NCBI RefSeq assembly: GCF_011250515.1
Contig: NZ_JAANOP010000002.1
Span: 186,001-250,000, forward strand
DNA from: Aquirufa ecclesiirivi
GTDB lineage: Bacteria; Bacteroidota; Bacteroidia; Cytophagales; Spirosomataceae
Direction: 5' to 3'
DNA length: 64,000 nucleotides
Made by a program: the position numbers and the translations under genes. Shown here one piece after another: positions 18,671 through 27,448 of the stretch. The notes under the pieces are model-generated. The model was not told the DNA's origin, made no database searches, and saw only the letters and a program-made list of their open reading frames with translations. The number at the start of each line of letters is the position of its first letter. Positions within the stretch are counted from its first letter, which is position 1.

Positions 18671-19861
18671 TTATTTCAATACTTCAGAAACCAATTTTGC
18701 TGCATCTTTTAATAATACCGCTGAAAATACTTTCAAGCCAGAATTATTAATAATAGCTGCTCCTTCTTCTGCATTGGTACCTTGTAAACGCACAATGATA
18801 GGAACATTAATTTCACCTATATTTTTATAGGCTTCTACTACTCCATTAGCTACGCGGTCACAACGAACAATACCACCAAAGATGTTAATCAAAATGGCTT
18901 TAACGTTCGGATCTTGTAAAATAATGCGAAATCCAGCTTCTACTGTTTTGGCATTCGCTCCACCCCCTACGTCAAGGAAGTTAGCGGGTTCTCCACCAGA
19001 TAATTTAATGATATCCATGGTTGCCATCGCTAAACCAGCTCCGTTCACCATACATCCTACATTACCATCTAATTTAACGTAGTTCAAATCGTTTTCGGAA
19101 GCTTCTACTTCCAATGGATCTTCTTCAGTTATATCACGAAGTACTGCTAAGTCTTTGTGACGATACAAAGCATTATCATCTAAATTTACTTTAGCGTCAA
19201 CAGCTAAAATTTTATCATCAGATGTCTTTAATACAGGGTTAATTTCAAACATGGATGAATCTGTCTCCACATATGCCTTATATAAAGATTGAATGAATTT
19301 TACCATTTCCTTCAAAGCTTGACCACTTAAGCCTAACATGAAAGCAATTTTACGAGCTTGGAAATCTTGTAGTCCAACACGAGGATCAATCCATTCTTTA
19401 ATGATCTTCTCTGGGCTGTGTTCAGCAACTTCTTCAATGTCCATTCCACCTTCGGTAGATGCCATGATGACATTACAAGCACGACCGCGATCTAATAATA
19501 TCGATAAATAGTATTCTTTCGGTTCTGAATCGCCAGGATAATATACATCCTCACTGATTAAAACTTTATTAACCTTTTTACCTTCAGGACCTGTTTGATG
19601 AGTAATTAATTGCATTCCCAAAATTTGAGAAACGCGCTCATTAAGCTCATCCATGTTCTTGGCAAGTTTAACTCCTCCTCCTTTTCCACGTCCACCCGCA
19701 TGAATCTGAGCTTTTACAACAAACCAACCTGTGCCAGTTTGCGCTTTTAAAGCTTCAGCTGCCGAAGTAGCATCTTCTAACTTGTCAACAACAATACCCT
19801 CTTGAATCCTTACCCCGTAACTTTTTAAAATTTCTTTTGCTTGGTATTCGTGAATATTCAT
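18671..19861 (-). CDS. sucC: Succinyl-CoA synthetase (ADP-forming), beta subunit
   Basis: A 396-residue ATP-grasp subunit of the TCA-cycle enzyme that converts succinyl-CoA to succinate with ATP or GTP formation. The N-terminus [17 protein letters not shown] is diagnostic. The nucleotide-binding [16 protein letters not shown] (about 53-68) and the C-terminal power-helix region [17 protein letters not shown] and [15 protein letters not shown] are complete. It is first of a five-gene leftward run (sucC, FAH hydrolase, bcp, two transketolase subunits). The alpha subunit sucD is not adjacent, which differs from the sucCD operons of proteobacteria. Confidence 0.97.
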   Translation of the reverse strand: MNIHEYQAKEILKSYGVRIQEGIVVDKLEDATSAAEALKAQTGTGWFVVKAQIHAGGRGKGGGVKLAKNMDELNERVSQILGMQLITHQTGPEGKKVNKVLISEDVYYPGDSEPKEYYLSILLDRGRACNVIMASTEGGMDIEEVAEHSPEKIIKEWIDPRVGLQDFQARKIAFMLGLSGQALKEMVKFIQSLYKAYVETDSSMFEINPVLKTSDDKILAVDAKVNLDDNALYRHKDLAVLRDITEEDPLEVEASENDLNYVKLDGNVGCMVNGAGLAMATMDIIKLSGGEPANFLDVGGGANAKTVEAGFRIILQDPNVKAILINIFGGIVRCDRVANGVVEAYKNIGEINVPIIVRLQGTNAEEGAAIINNSGLKVFSAVLLKDAAKLVSEVLK

Positions 19862-19956
19862 TTATCAAAATTTTTATTTCGTGAAATTACTATTTATTTG
19901 CCAAACTTTTAAAATCTTATTGTATCAATCGTATTTTCTAAAAAAAAGACAAAAAA

Positions 19957-20610
19957 ATGTTAGAATTAAAAAATATTTCCAAATCCTATGGGACACAATT
20001 AATTCTGGACAATATATCATTTAGTATTAAAAACAATGAGTTGATCTCCATTTTAGGACCTTCTGGTTCTGGGAAAAGTACCCTATTGCAAATCATTGGT
20101 TTATTAACAAACTACAATTCAGGTGAAATCTACTTGGATGGTGTAGCTTATTCTAGTTTGAATGAACAGGAACAAAGTTTTTTCAGAAATAATAAAATGG
20201 GCTTTGTGTTTCAATTCCATCATTTATTAGGAGAATTCTCTTGTGAAGAAAACATAAAATTTCCGCTCTACATTCGAGGAAGTAAATTAACTCAAGAAGA
20301 TGATGACTTCTTCAACAAAATAGTACAGAAATTAGGTATTAGTCAGATTCTGAAAAAATTCCCAGGTCAAATATCAGGTGGAGAACAGCAACGCGTAGCT
20401 GTAGCCCGAGCCTTGATCAATCGTCCCAGCGTACTTTTAGCTGATGAACCAACAGGGAATCTTGATAAACACAACGCAGAGAATCTGTATGATCTATTTT
20501 TGGAATTAAAACAAGATTGGAATCAACGAATTATCATGGTAACGCACAATGAAGCTCTCACGCATCAATCCGATCAAGTAATTATTTTAAATTCTGGCAA
20601 GATTCAGTAG
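19957..20610 (+). CDS. ABC transporter ATP-binding protein, LolD-like
   Basis: A 217-residue ATPase of the LolD/MacB/FtsE group. Walker A is GPSGSGKST (34-42), the signature is [15 protein letters not shown] near 143, Walker B is [12 protein letters not shown] near 165 and the switch histidine is in MVTHN near 195. LolD subunits power release of outer-membrane lipoproteins, and the downstream genes include an envelope lipoprotein (lptE). No permease of this system is adjacent, so the partner is elsewhere. The spacer to the divergent sucC is 95 bp. Confidence 0.87.
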   Translation: MLELKNISKSYGTQLILDNISFSIKNNELISILGPSGSGKSTLLQIIGLLTNYNSGEIYLDGVAYSSLNEQEQSFFRNNKMGFVFQFHHLLGEFSCEENIKFPLYIRGSKLTQEDDDFFNKIVQKLGISQILKKFPGQISGGEQQRVAVARALINRPSVLLADEPTGNLDKHNAENLYDLFLELKQDWNQRIIMVTHNEALTHQSDQVIILNSGKIQ

Positions 20611-20613
20611 TCA

Positions 20614-20639
20614 TTGTCTGACAAAATGTCATAAATTTG
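20614..20639 (+). promoter_or_regulatory. Palindrome and possible -7 box upstream of miaB
   Basis: TTGTCTGACAA (20614-20624) is a perfect odd palindrome, followed by a TGTCA half-site and TAAATTTG (20632-20639), a match to the Bacteroidota -7 box. No well-spaced -33 box is visible; the palindrome lies where one would be. The same CTGACA/TTGTC words recur upstream of groES at 24763-24791. Confidence 0.4.
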
Positions 20640-20662
20640 TGAATTAATTCAATTGTTAATTC

Positions 20663-22081
20663 ATGCAAGATTTAAAAGTACTCTCACCCGAGGAGGTAAA
20701 AGGATTGGATGAACCCAGAATTTCACCCAGTCAGAATCAGTCGGAGTATTCAAAAAAAATATATTTAGAGAGCTATGGCTGCCAAATGAATTTTGCCGAT
20801 TCTGAAGTAGTGACTTCCATTTTAATGGAACAAGGTTATGCTACCACATCCAATATTCATGAAGCTGACACCATTCTGCTAAATACTTGTGCTATCCGTG
20901 AAAACGCAGAGCAAAAAATTCGTCATCGTTTACAGAGTTTCAAGCCTATAAAAGCCAAAAATCCTCACATTACAATTGGTATTTTAGGATGTATGGCCGA
21001 GCGCTTAAAGACGCAATTATTAGAAGAAGAGAAAATAGTCGATTTAGTAGCTGGGCCAGATGCTTATCGTGATTTACCTCGTTTATTGGAAGAAGTTGAA
21101 GATGGAAACAAGGCAGTTAATGTCTTTCTGTCACGTGAGGAAACTTATGGGAATATTGAACCAGTGCGTATGCATACTAATGGTGTAACAGCCCTAGTCA
21201 GTATCATGCGTGGATGTAATAATATGTGTTCTTTTTGTGTTGTTCCTTACACACGAGGAAGAGAAAGATCGAGAGACCTTGATTCTATTTTAAAAGAATG
21301 TACTCAACTATTTGAATCTGGATACCGTGAAGTGACTCTTTTAGGTCAAAATGTAGACTCATATCATTGGCAAAATCCGGAAACAAAACAATCGATAAAT
21401 TTTGCTCAATTATTAGAAAAAGTGGCTCAACTTACCCCAGAGCTACGTGTTAGGTTCTCAACTTCACATCCCAAGGATATTACAAATGAAGTCTTATATA
21501 CCATGGCGAAGTATGAAAATATTTGCAAGAATATTCATTTACCCGCACAAAGTGGCAATAACCGAATTTTAGATTTAATGAACCGTACCTATACCCGTGA
21601 ATGGTATTTGGAACGAATACAATCGATTCGAAATATTTTAGGCGAATCTTGTGGAATTTCACATGATTTAATTGCTGGTTTTTGCTCCGAAACAGAGGAG
21701 GAACACCAAGATTCATTAAGTCTATTAGAAGAAGTTAAGTATGATTTCGGGTACATGTTTTCCTATTCGGAAAGACCAGGGACACCTGCGGAAAAGAAAT
21801 TAAGTGATGATATTCGAGAAGATGTTAAGAAAAGAAGGCTTCAAGAAATCATTGATTTACAAAGAATTCATTCTTCCTACCGAAATCAACTTATGATAGG
21901 TAGCGTTCAGCGCGTATTGGTAGAAGGTGATTCTAAGAAGTCTTCTGCCCATCATTTTGGGAGAACAGATAATAACAAGGTTGTTGTTTTTCCCAAGAAA
22001 GAGGAAATGAAAGGTGAATTTGTGGATGTAATCATTACTCATTGTACTTCAGGAACATTATTAGGTGAATTAATCAATTAA
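20663..22081 (+). CDS. miaB: tRNA-2-methylthio-N6-dimethylallyladenosine synthase
   Basis: A 472-residue radical-SAM methylthiotransferase that adds a methylthio group to i6A37 of tRNAs reading UNN codons. The three N-terminal cysteines for the auxiliary cluster are in [22 protein letters not shown] and LGCMAERL. The radical-SAM CxxxCxxC is Cys185, Cys189 and Cys192. A TRAM domain forms the last 65 residues. About 30 extra residues precede the conserved start, as is usual in Bacteroidota. It heads a tight run with the sigma-54 activator, lptE, a small unknown and secG. Confidence 0.96.
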   Translation: MQDLKVLSPEEVKGLDEPRISPSQNQSEYSKKIYLESYGCQMNFADSEVVTSILMEQGYATTSNIHEADTILLNTCAIRENAEQKIRHRLQSFKPIKAKNPHITIGILGCMAERLKTQLLEEEKIVDLVAGPDAYRDLPRLLEEVEDGNKAVNVFLSREETYGNIEPVRMHTNGVTALVSIMRGCNNMCSFCVVPYTRGRERSRDLDSILKECTQLFESGYREVTLLGQNVDSYHWQNPETKQSINFAQLLEKVAQLTPELRVRFSTSHPKDITNEVLYTMAKYENICKNIHLPAQSGNNRILDLMNRTYTREWYLERIQSIRNILGESCGISHDLIAGFCSETEEEHQDSLSLLEEVKYDFGYMFSYSERPGTPAEKKLSDDIREDVKKRRLQEIIDLQRIHSSYRNQLMIGSVQRVLVEGDSKKSSAHHFGRTDNNKVVVFPKKEEMKGEFVDVIITHCTSGTLLGELIN

Positions 22082-22082
22082 T

Positions 22083-23393
22083 ATGGAATCAAGTCATCTG
22101 AATGCTATTAAAGCTCGCTTTGGAATCATAGGTAACTCTTCTTCCCTATTGCGTGCTATTTCAGTTGCGGAGCAAGTTGCCCCCACTGACATGACTGTGT
22201 TAATTACTGGAGAAAGTGGATCAGGAAAGGAATCATTTTCCAAAATAATTCACTCTTTATCTAAAAGAAAACATGGTCAATTCATTGCAGTAAACTGTGG
22301 AGCTATTCCTGAGGGAACCATTGATTCCGAACTATTTGGACATGAAAAAGGCTCATTTACGGGGGCTATAGAAGCCCGTAAGGGGTATTTTGAGGTTACC
22401 GATGGCGGTACAATCTTTTTAGATGAAATAGCAGAAATGCCGCTCGGAACACAAGCTAGGCTTTTACGTGTTTTAGAGAATGGTGAATTTTATCGAGTTG
22501 GTTCTTCTAAAGTACAAAGGACGAATACTCGTGTCGTTGCAGCGACCAACGTTAATCTTCAAGATGCTATATCCACGGGTAAATTTAGGGAAGATTTGTA
22601 CTACCGTCTTTGTACGGTACCTATATACGTACCACCTCTGAGAGAACGTGGTGATGATATTGAACTGCTTTTCAGAAAATTCACAACCGATTTTTCTGAA
22701 TTACATCGGGTAAAACCGATTATGTTGACACGTGAAGCGAAAGACTTGTTACAGAAACAACGATTTCCGGGAAATATTCGTCAATTAAAAAATTTAGCTG
22801 AGCAAATATCTGTGTTGGAAGTAGGAGATCGTATTGTAGATGATATTAAGCTTCAATACTATTTGGAATTCAACGAACCTAAGATTAATTCATCTGTTAT
22901 TAAGGGTGACTTTTTCACGAGTCCTGAAGGACTTAATGAGAGAGAAATTTTATATAAAATCTTGTTTGATTTAAAGCGAGATGTGACTGAATTAAAGAAA
23001 ATATTATTGAAAGTCATTGAGTCAGGTAATACCAACGCTTATGATATTATTTCCAATAATATGTCCATTTTTGAAGACATTAAGCCTGAGTTCTCCGATT
23101 TGCAAAAGAATTTAACACTTCCCTCAACCCCAAGTGCTGTGGAAGTTAGTCCTAATCCAATTGAAATTCATCCGATTTCAAATTCTACTATGGAGGAAGA
23201 TGTTAATTTTGAAGATGTGAGTGCCCAAGTGCAGGATGTTACTTTGTCTCTTGAAAAACAAGAGAAGGAGATTATCATCCGAGCCTTAAAGAAAAATAGA
23301 AATAAGCGTAAATACGCTGCCAAAGATTTAGGAATCTCAGAAAGAACCTTATATCGAAAAATTAAACAATATGATTTGGAAGATATTGCCTAG
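22083..23393 (+). CDS. Sigma-54-dependent transcriptional activator without a sensor domain
   Basis: A 436-residue bacterial enhancer-binding protein. The AAA+ domain starts almost at once: Walker A GESGSGKE near 40-48, the sigma-54 contact loop GSFTGA at 90-95 (Ser in place of the usual Ala), Walker B TIFLDEIAEM near 113 and the YYRL/PLRERGDDI sensor region. A linker of about 130 residues leads to a Fis-type helix-turn-helix (KYAAKDLGISERTLYRKI) at the end. There is no receiver, PAS or GAF domain, so activity must be set by level or partner. It lies 1 bp after miaB; a sigma-54 promoter precedes groES 1.4 kb downstream. Confidence 0.92.
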   Translation: MESSHLNAIKARFGIIGNSSSLLRAISVAEQVAPTDMTVLITGESGSGKESFSKIIHSLSKRKHGQFIAVNCGAIPEGTIDSELFGHEKGSFTGAIEARKGYFEVTDGGTIFLDEIAEMPLGTQARLLRVLENGEFYRVGSSKVQRTNTRVVAATNVNLQDAISTGKFREDLYYRLCTVPIYVPPLRERGDDIELLFRKFTTDFSELHRVKPIMLTREAKDLLQKQRFPGNIRQLKNLAEQISVLEVGDRIVDDIKLQYYLEFNEPKINSSVIKGDFFTSPEGLNEREILYKILFDLKRDVTELKKILLKVIESGNTNAYDIISNNMSIFEDIKPEFSDLQKNLTLPSTPSAVEVSPNPIEIHPISNSTMEEDVNFEDVSAQVQDVTLSLEKQEKEIIIRALKKNRNKRKYAAKDLGISERTLYRKIKQYDLEDIA

Positions 23394-23877
23394 AATGGCT
23401 GTACTTATCGGTATAATGGCACTTTGTAGTGGATGTTATAGTTTCAAAGGGGCTAGCTTGTCACCTGAACTAAAGACGATTCAAATCAGCAATATACGAA
23501 TGGAGACGGCTGGTGGCCCAGCTAATCTTAGTTTGGATGTAAATGAGCGATTGAAGGAATATTTTCAAAGAAATACTTCGTTGAAATTGACCACTCAGGC
23601 ACCCGATTTATTGTTAGAAGGTACGATCGTTGGATATGAATTGAGTCCCCAAGCCCCTACTTCGGATGATAAGGCTGGTTTGAATCGACTTACCTTACGT
23701 ATACAGTTTAGGTTGACTAATCGAATGGATGAGAATAAGAATTTTGATCAAGAATTTTCATTTTATCAAGATTTCCCTCAAAATCAAACGTTGAATCAAG
23801 TAGAAAAAACGTTGATTCCGAAATTATTGGATCAAATAATCTTAGATTTATTTAATAAAATTGCTGGAGATTGGTAA
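23371..23877 (+). CDS. lptE: LptE-like LPS-assembly lipoprotein
   Basis: A 168-residue predicted lipoprotein resembling the Bacteroidota LptE family, the plug that partners the LptD barrel in moving lipopolysaccharide to the cell surface. The signal is MIWKILPR (charged) plus a hydrophobic stretch ending in CSGC, with the lipidated cysteine at residue 22. I keep the ATG at 23371, which overlaps the activator gene by 23 bp, because starting at 23395 would remove the charged n-region. The mature part has the family pattern TIQISNI...RLKEYFQRNTSLKL...DLLLEGTIVGYE. Assignment is supported by conserved neighbours. Confidence 0.82.
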   Translation: MIWKILPRMAVLIGIMALCSGCYSFKGASLSPELKTIQISNIRMETAGGPANLSLDVNERLKEYFQRNTSLKLTTQAPDLLLEGTIVGYELSPQAPTSDDKAGLNRLTLRIQFRLTNRMDENKNFDQEFSFYQDFPQNQTLNQVEKTLIPKLLDQIILDLFNKIAGDW

Positions 23878-23880
23878 AAC

Positions 23881-24423
23881 ATGGATAGTAAGGCCCAAGA
23901 TTTATGGTTTCTATTAAATAAAATAGATCGAAGTAATTTGAGTCTGCAACATTCATTTGAGGCAGATAAAGAGGCATATCCATATTTTTATTTGTTGTTT
24001 TGGAATGAAAAATTCAATCCTAACCTGCAAAAAAAAATCGCATTAATGTCATCGTATAGAGAGCATTTTTTCAATTCAATCTTTGATATTGAAGAAATGG
24101 CACAGCCATTTATCGATGCAGAAAAAGTAACTCCACCTTTACCTGATGTGAAAGAGCAATTACAGGTCATCGATAATTTTTTACAGAACTTACCCAGCAT
24201 AGCTCGGCCTAAAAAGAATCTTTTAGATGAAGATTCCGATGTTTTAGACCTTTCTGAACTAAAAAATATCATTCCAGTGTCTGAAACATTTGCTAAAATT
24301 CTTGAAAGTCAGGAGAAGTATGAAAGGGCAATTGAGATGTATGAAAAATTAAGTTTGATTAAACCTGAAAAAAGCCTTTACTTTGCAACTCGAATTTCCG
24401 AATTGAAACATAAATTAATTTAA
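23881..24423 (+). CDS. Unrecognised soluble protein with C-terminal TPR-like unit
   Basis: A 180-residue acidic protein with no signal peptide or membrane segment. I do not recognise a named family. The last 45 residues (ETFAKILESQEKYERAIEMYEKL) look like one and a half tetratricopeptide units; the first 130 residues are helical and polar. It begins 3 bp after lptE and ends 7 bp before secG, so it belongs to the same transcript. A protein-interaction role is all that can be inferred. Confidence 0.6.
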   Translation: MDSKAQDLWFLLNKIDRSNLSLQHSFEADKEAYPYFYLLFWNEKFNPNLQKKIALMSSYREHFFNSIFDIEEMAQPFIDAEKVTPPLPDVKEQLQVIDNFLQNLPSIARPKKNLLDEDSDVLDLSELKNIIPVSETFAKILESQEKYERAIEMYEKLSLIKPEKSLYFATRISELKHKLI

Positions 24424-24430
24424 ATAAACG

Positions 24431-24757
24431 ATGTTCACCGTATTAATTTCTCTTATAGTTCTATTTTCAGCACTTTTAATCATTCTGATTTTGGTACAAA
24501 ACCCTAAAGGTGGTGGTATTAGTGGTGAGTTTTCTTCTGCAGGTGCTACTCAAATGTTTGGAGTACAAAAAACAGGAGATTTAGTAGAACAATTAACTTG
24601 GGGCTTTTCCATTAGTATTTTAGTTTTGGTGTTATTAACAAATTTCACCCTTTCTTCAGGAACAACAGACGCTACCCAATCGGTCAATGTGGAGAAAGCT
24701 GCTGGGAAAACATTACCTGCTGCCCCTGCTCCTAGTCCTGCTACACCGGCAAAATAA
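24431..24757 (+). CDS. secG: Preprotein translocase subunit SecG
   Basis: A 108-residue membrane subunit of the SecYEG channel. Two transmembrane helices (about 1-23 and 55-75) flank the conserved VQNPKGGGISGEFSSAGATQMFG loop. The tail after residue 78 is rich in alanine and proline and is likely disordered, common in this phylum. It is the last gene of the miaB run; 134 bp separate it from groES, and the hairpin in that gap may also end this transcript. Confidence 0.95.
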   Translation: MFTVLISLIVLFSALLIILILVQNPKGGGISGEFSSAGATQMFGVQKTGDLVEQLTWGFSISILVLVLLTNFTLSSGTTDATQSVNVEKAAGKTLPAAPAPSPATPAK

Positions 24758-24762
24758 ATATA

Positions 24763-24791
24763 CTGACACGGATTGTCGAATAACTGACAAT
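24763..24791 (+). promoter_or_regulatory. Candidate activator-binding repeats upstream of groES
   Basis: Two CTGACA boxes start 21 bp apart (24763 and 24784), two helical turns, on the same face of the DNA. Within them ATTGTC (24772-24777) and GACAAT (24786-24791) form a perfect inverted repeat with an 8-bp spacer. The group ends 18 bp before the sigma-54 -24 element. A site for the nearby activator is a natural reading, though enhancer sites are usually farther from the promoter. Confidence 0.5.
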
Positions 24792-24809
24792 TTTTCAGCT
24801 TACATTTTT

Positions 24810-24824
24810 TGGCACACATCATGC
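24810..24824 (+). promoter_or_regulatory. Sigma-54 (-24/-12) promoter of groESL
   Basis: TGGCACACATCATGC keeps the invariant GG and GC exactly 10 bp apart and matches the consensus TGGCACG-N4-TTGC except at two less critical positions. The start of transcription should be about 12 bases past the GC, near 24836, some 55 bases before the groES ATG. Confidence 0.72.
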
Positions 24825-24834
24825 TGATAAACAG

Positions 24835-24862
24835 AAAGTCCTTAGATGATAAGGACTTTTTA
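24835..24862 (+). terminator. 10-bp hairpin plus U-tract at the predicted groES mRNA 5' end
   Basis: AAAGTCCTTA (24835-24844), loop GATGA and TAAGGACTTT (24850-24859) form a perfect 10-bp stem followed by further T residues. It begins at the base predicted as the sigma-54 transcript start. It could be the terminator of the miaB-secG transcript, a 5' stabilising stem of the groESL message, or both. Confidence 0.65.
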
Positions 24863-24891
24863 TATGTTAATAACTTAAAATCTATATTATT

Positions 24892-25170
24892 ATGTCAAAA
24901 TTAAGTATCAAGCCCTTAGCAGATCGGGTTGTTGTTGAGCCTGCTCAAGCTGAAGAAAAAACTGCTTTTGGTATCATCATTCCTGATACAGCTAAAGAGA
25001 AACCACAAAAAGGAACCATTGTAGCCGTAGGAAATGGCAAAAAAGATGAGCCTATCACAGTAAGTGTTGGTGACTCAGTATTGTATGGTAAATATTCTGG
25101 AACAGAGATTACAATCGACGGTAAGGATTATTTGATTATGCGTGAGTCTGACATTTTTGCAGTTTTATAG
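24892..25170 (+). CDS. groES: Co-chaperonin GroES
   Basis: A 92-residue co-chaperonin that caps the GroEL cavity. It has the expected [37 protein letters not shown] beginning with the mobile loop around residues 18-32, and the conserved [15 protein letters not shown] segment. The length is close to the usual 90-97. It is 46 bp ahead of groL. No CIRCE inverted repeat is present upstream; instead a sigma-54 promoter and an inverted repeat are seen. Confidence 0.98.
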   Translation: MSKLSIKPLADRVVVEPAQAEEKTAFGIIIPDTAKEKPQKGTIVAVGNGKKDEPITVSVGDSVLYGKYSGTEITIDGKDYLIMRESDIFAVL

Positions 25171-25216
25171 TTTTCATACTTTAAAATATTTCAACCAGTA
25201 AAATTTATTTAACAAA

Positions 25217-26848
25217 ATGGCAAAAGAACTATATTTTGACACCGAGGCGAGAGAAAAAATGAAAAGAGGGGTTGATACCCTTGCGAACGCCGTAAAAGTA
25301 ACATTAGGACCTAAGGGACGTAATGTAATCATTGATAAAAAATTCGGATCACCTTCTATTACAAAAGACGGTGTATCTGTAGCGAAAGAAATTGAATTAG
25401 AGGATCCTGTAGAAAACATGGGTGCTCAATTAGTGAAAGAAGTAGCTTCTAAAACAGCTGATCAAGCTGGTGATGGTACTACAACTGCTACTGTATTAGC
25501 TCAATCAATTTATACAATTGGTTCTAAGAACGTGGCCGCAGGAGCTAATCCAATGGATTTGAAACGTGGTATCGAGAAAGCTGTTGAAGCTATCGTAGGT
25601 AACTTGAGAACTCAATCTCGTCCTATCACTACTTCTACAGAAATTGCACAAGTTGCTACTATCTCAGCTAACAATGACGTGGAAATCGGTCAAATGATTT
25701 CTTCAGCCATGGAAAAAGTTGGTCGTGAAGGTGTTATCACTGTTGAAGAAGCTCGTGGAACTGAAACAGAAGTTAAAACAGTAGAAGGTATGCAATTTGA
25801 CCGTGGATATTTATCTGCGTATTTTGTGACTAATACAGACAAAATGGAAGTGGAATTAGAAAAACCATTCATTTTGATTTCTGAGAAGAAAGTATCTTCT
25901 ATGAAAGAATTACTTCCAGTTTTGGAGGCTGTAGCACAAACTGGCCGTCCATTGTTGATTATCTCCGAAGATGTTGATGGTGAGGCTCTTGCTACTTTAG
26001 TCGTGAATAAAATCCGTGGTGCACTGAAAGTAGCTGCTGTTAAAGCTCCTGGTTTTGGTGATCGTAGAAAAGCAATGTTAGAAGACATTGCTATCTTAAC
26101 AGGTGGTACTGTTATCGCAGAAGAAAGAGGTTTCAAATTAGAAAATGCTACTTTGGAATACCTTGGACAAGCTGAGAAGGTGATCATTGACAAAGACAAC
26201 ACAACGGTTGTTAATGGAAATGGTTCTAAAGACGATATCGAAAACCGTGTGAATCAAATCAAAGCGCAAATTGAAAACACGACTTCTGATTACGATCGTG
26301 AGAAATTACAAGAGCGTTTAGCAAAACTTTCAGGTGGTGTGGCTATCCTTTACATTGGAGCTGCAACTGAAGTAGAAATGAAAGAAAAGAAAGACCGTGT
26401 AGATGATGCTTTGCACGCTACTAGAGCAGCAGTAGAAGAAGGAATCGTAGCAGGTGGTGGTGTTGCTTTAATTCGCGCAATCAGTGCTTTAGATACCTTG
26501 ACAGGCGAGAACGAAGACCAAAATACAGGTATCAACATCATTCGTCAAGCAGTTGAATCACCTTTACGTACAATCGTTTCTAACGCAGGTGGTGAAGGAT
26601 CCGTAGTGATCAATGCGGTTAAAGCTGGAAAAGATGATTTCGGATATAATGCCCGTGAAGACAAATACGAGAATATGATTGCTGCGGGTATCATTGACCC
26701 AACTAAAGTAACTCGTTTGGCTTTAGAAAATGCGGCTTCTATCGCTGGATTATTATTAACTACTGAATGTGTCATAGCTGATAAACCAGCTTCTGAACCA
26801 GCTCACGGTCATGGACCAGGTGGTGGCGGAATGGGTGGCATGATGTAA
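25217..26848 (+). CDS. groL: Chaperonin GroEL
   Basis: A 543-residue chaperonin subunit. The ATP-binding [15 protein letters not shown] (about 27-41) and [14 protein letters not shown] (about 84-97, with the catalytic Asp) are intact, as is the GGGVALIRA motif near 413. The C-terminus ends in a glycine-methionine tail after a histidine/proline insert (PAHGHGPG). With groES it forms an operon closed by a strong terminator at 26869. The codon choice is smoother and the GC slightly higher than in neighbouring genes, as expected for high expression. Confidence 0.99.
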   Translation: MAKELYFDTEAREKMKRGVDTLANAVKVTLGPKGRNVIIDKKFGSPSITKDGVSVAKEIELEDPVENMGAQLVKEVASKTADQAGDGTTTATVLAQSIYTIGSKNVAAGANPMDLKRGIEKAVEAIVGNLRTQSRPITTSTEIAQVATISANNDVEIGQMISSAMEKVGREGVITVEEARGTETEVKTVEGMQFDRGYLSAYFVTNTDKMEVELEKPFILISEKKVSSMKELLPVLEAVAQTGRPLLIISEDVDGEALATLVVNKIRGALKVAAVKAPGFGDRRKAMLEDIAILTGGTVIAEERGFKLENATLEYLGQAEKVIIDKDNTTVVNGNGSKDDIENRVNQIKAQIENTTSDYDREKLQERLAKLSGGVAILYIGAATEVEMKEKKDRVDDALHATRAAVEEGIVAGGGVALIRAISALDTLTGENEDQNTGINIIRQAVESPLRTIVSNAGGEGSVVINAVKAGKDDFGYNAREDKYENMIAAGIIDPTKVTRLALENAASIAGLLLTTECVIADKPASEPAHGHGPGGGGMGGMM

Positions 26849-26868
26849 TTAAATTAGATTTTTAAGTG

Positions 26869-26899
26869 AAAACTCCCCATCTTTGGGGAGTTTTTTTTT
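26869..26899 (+). terminator. Intrinsic terminator of groESL
   Basis: AAAACTCCCC (26869-26878), a 6-nt loop and GGGGAG followed by nine T residues form a classical terminator 21 bp after the groL stop. Confidence 0.95.
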
Positions 26900-26911
26900 A
26901 CAATACTCTCA

Positions 26912-27436
26912 ATGAAAAGAATTGCCATTGATATGGATGATGTCTTAGCTGATACGTCCATTAAAATTATAGATCAAATAAATAATCGTCTGAATAAATC
27001 GTATCAACATGCTGATTTGGTTCAAAGTGACGCATTGAAATTAGCTTTTTACGAAGATTATCAAGCAAATAACCAATTTTTATGGGAACCTGGTTTTTTC
27101 TTAGATATTGCAGTTAAGGAAGATGCCATTGGTGTGGTTAAAAAATTGCAAGAAAAATACGAAGTATTCATTGTATCTGCTGCCACAGAATTTCCAGAAT
27201 CGATGAAAGAAAAGTTGATATGGTTAGAACAGCATTTCCCTTTTATAGGTTGGAAACACACCGTATTTTGTGGTCATAAATATATGATTCAAGCAGACTT
27301 CTTGATTGATGATCATGAGAAAAATCTAGCCTCGTTTACAGGTAAACCTATCCTTTATTCCGCGCTTCATAACCTTCATATACATGACTACGACCGTGTG
27401 AGTACTTGGAAAGAAGTGGGCCATTTATTTTTATAG
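26912..27436 (+). CDS. 5'(3')-deoxyribonucleotidase-like HAD phosphatase
   Basis: A 174-residue member of the NT5C group of HAD hydrolases, which remove phosphate from deoxynucleoside monophosphates and so restrain dNTP pools. The nucleophile motif is DMDDVLADT (8-16), motif II serine/threonine is in IVSAATEFPESM near 90, and motif III/IV is FLIDDHEKNL near 130. There is no signal peptide. Its start is only 12 bp beyond the groESL terminator, and the promoter would have to overlap that stem. Confidence 0.87.
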   Translation: MKRIAIDMDDVLADTSIKIIDQINNRLNKSYQHADLVQSDALKLAFYEDYQANNQFLWEPGFFLDIAVKEDAIGVVKKLQEKYEVFIVSAATEFPESMKEKLIWLEQHFPFIGWKHTVFCGHKYMIQADFLIDDHEKNLASFTGKPILYSALHNLHIHDYDRVSTWKEVGHLFL

Positions 27437-27448
27437 TTTTTGACATCT

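Noticed and set aside
24758-24891. CIRCE/HrcA control of groESL
   Set aside because: No TTAGCACTC-N9-GAGTGCTAA repeat occurs; the inverted repeat present has different sequence and spacing.
25690-26202. A 170-codon leftward frame opposite groL
   Set aside because: It is a shadow of the biased codon use of groL on the opposite strand, without any family resemblance.
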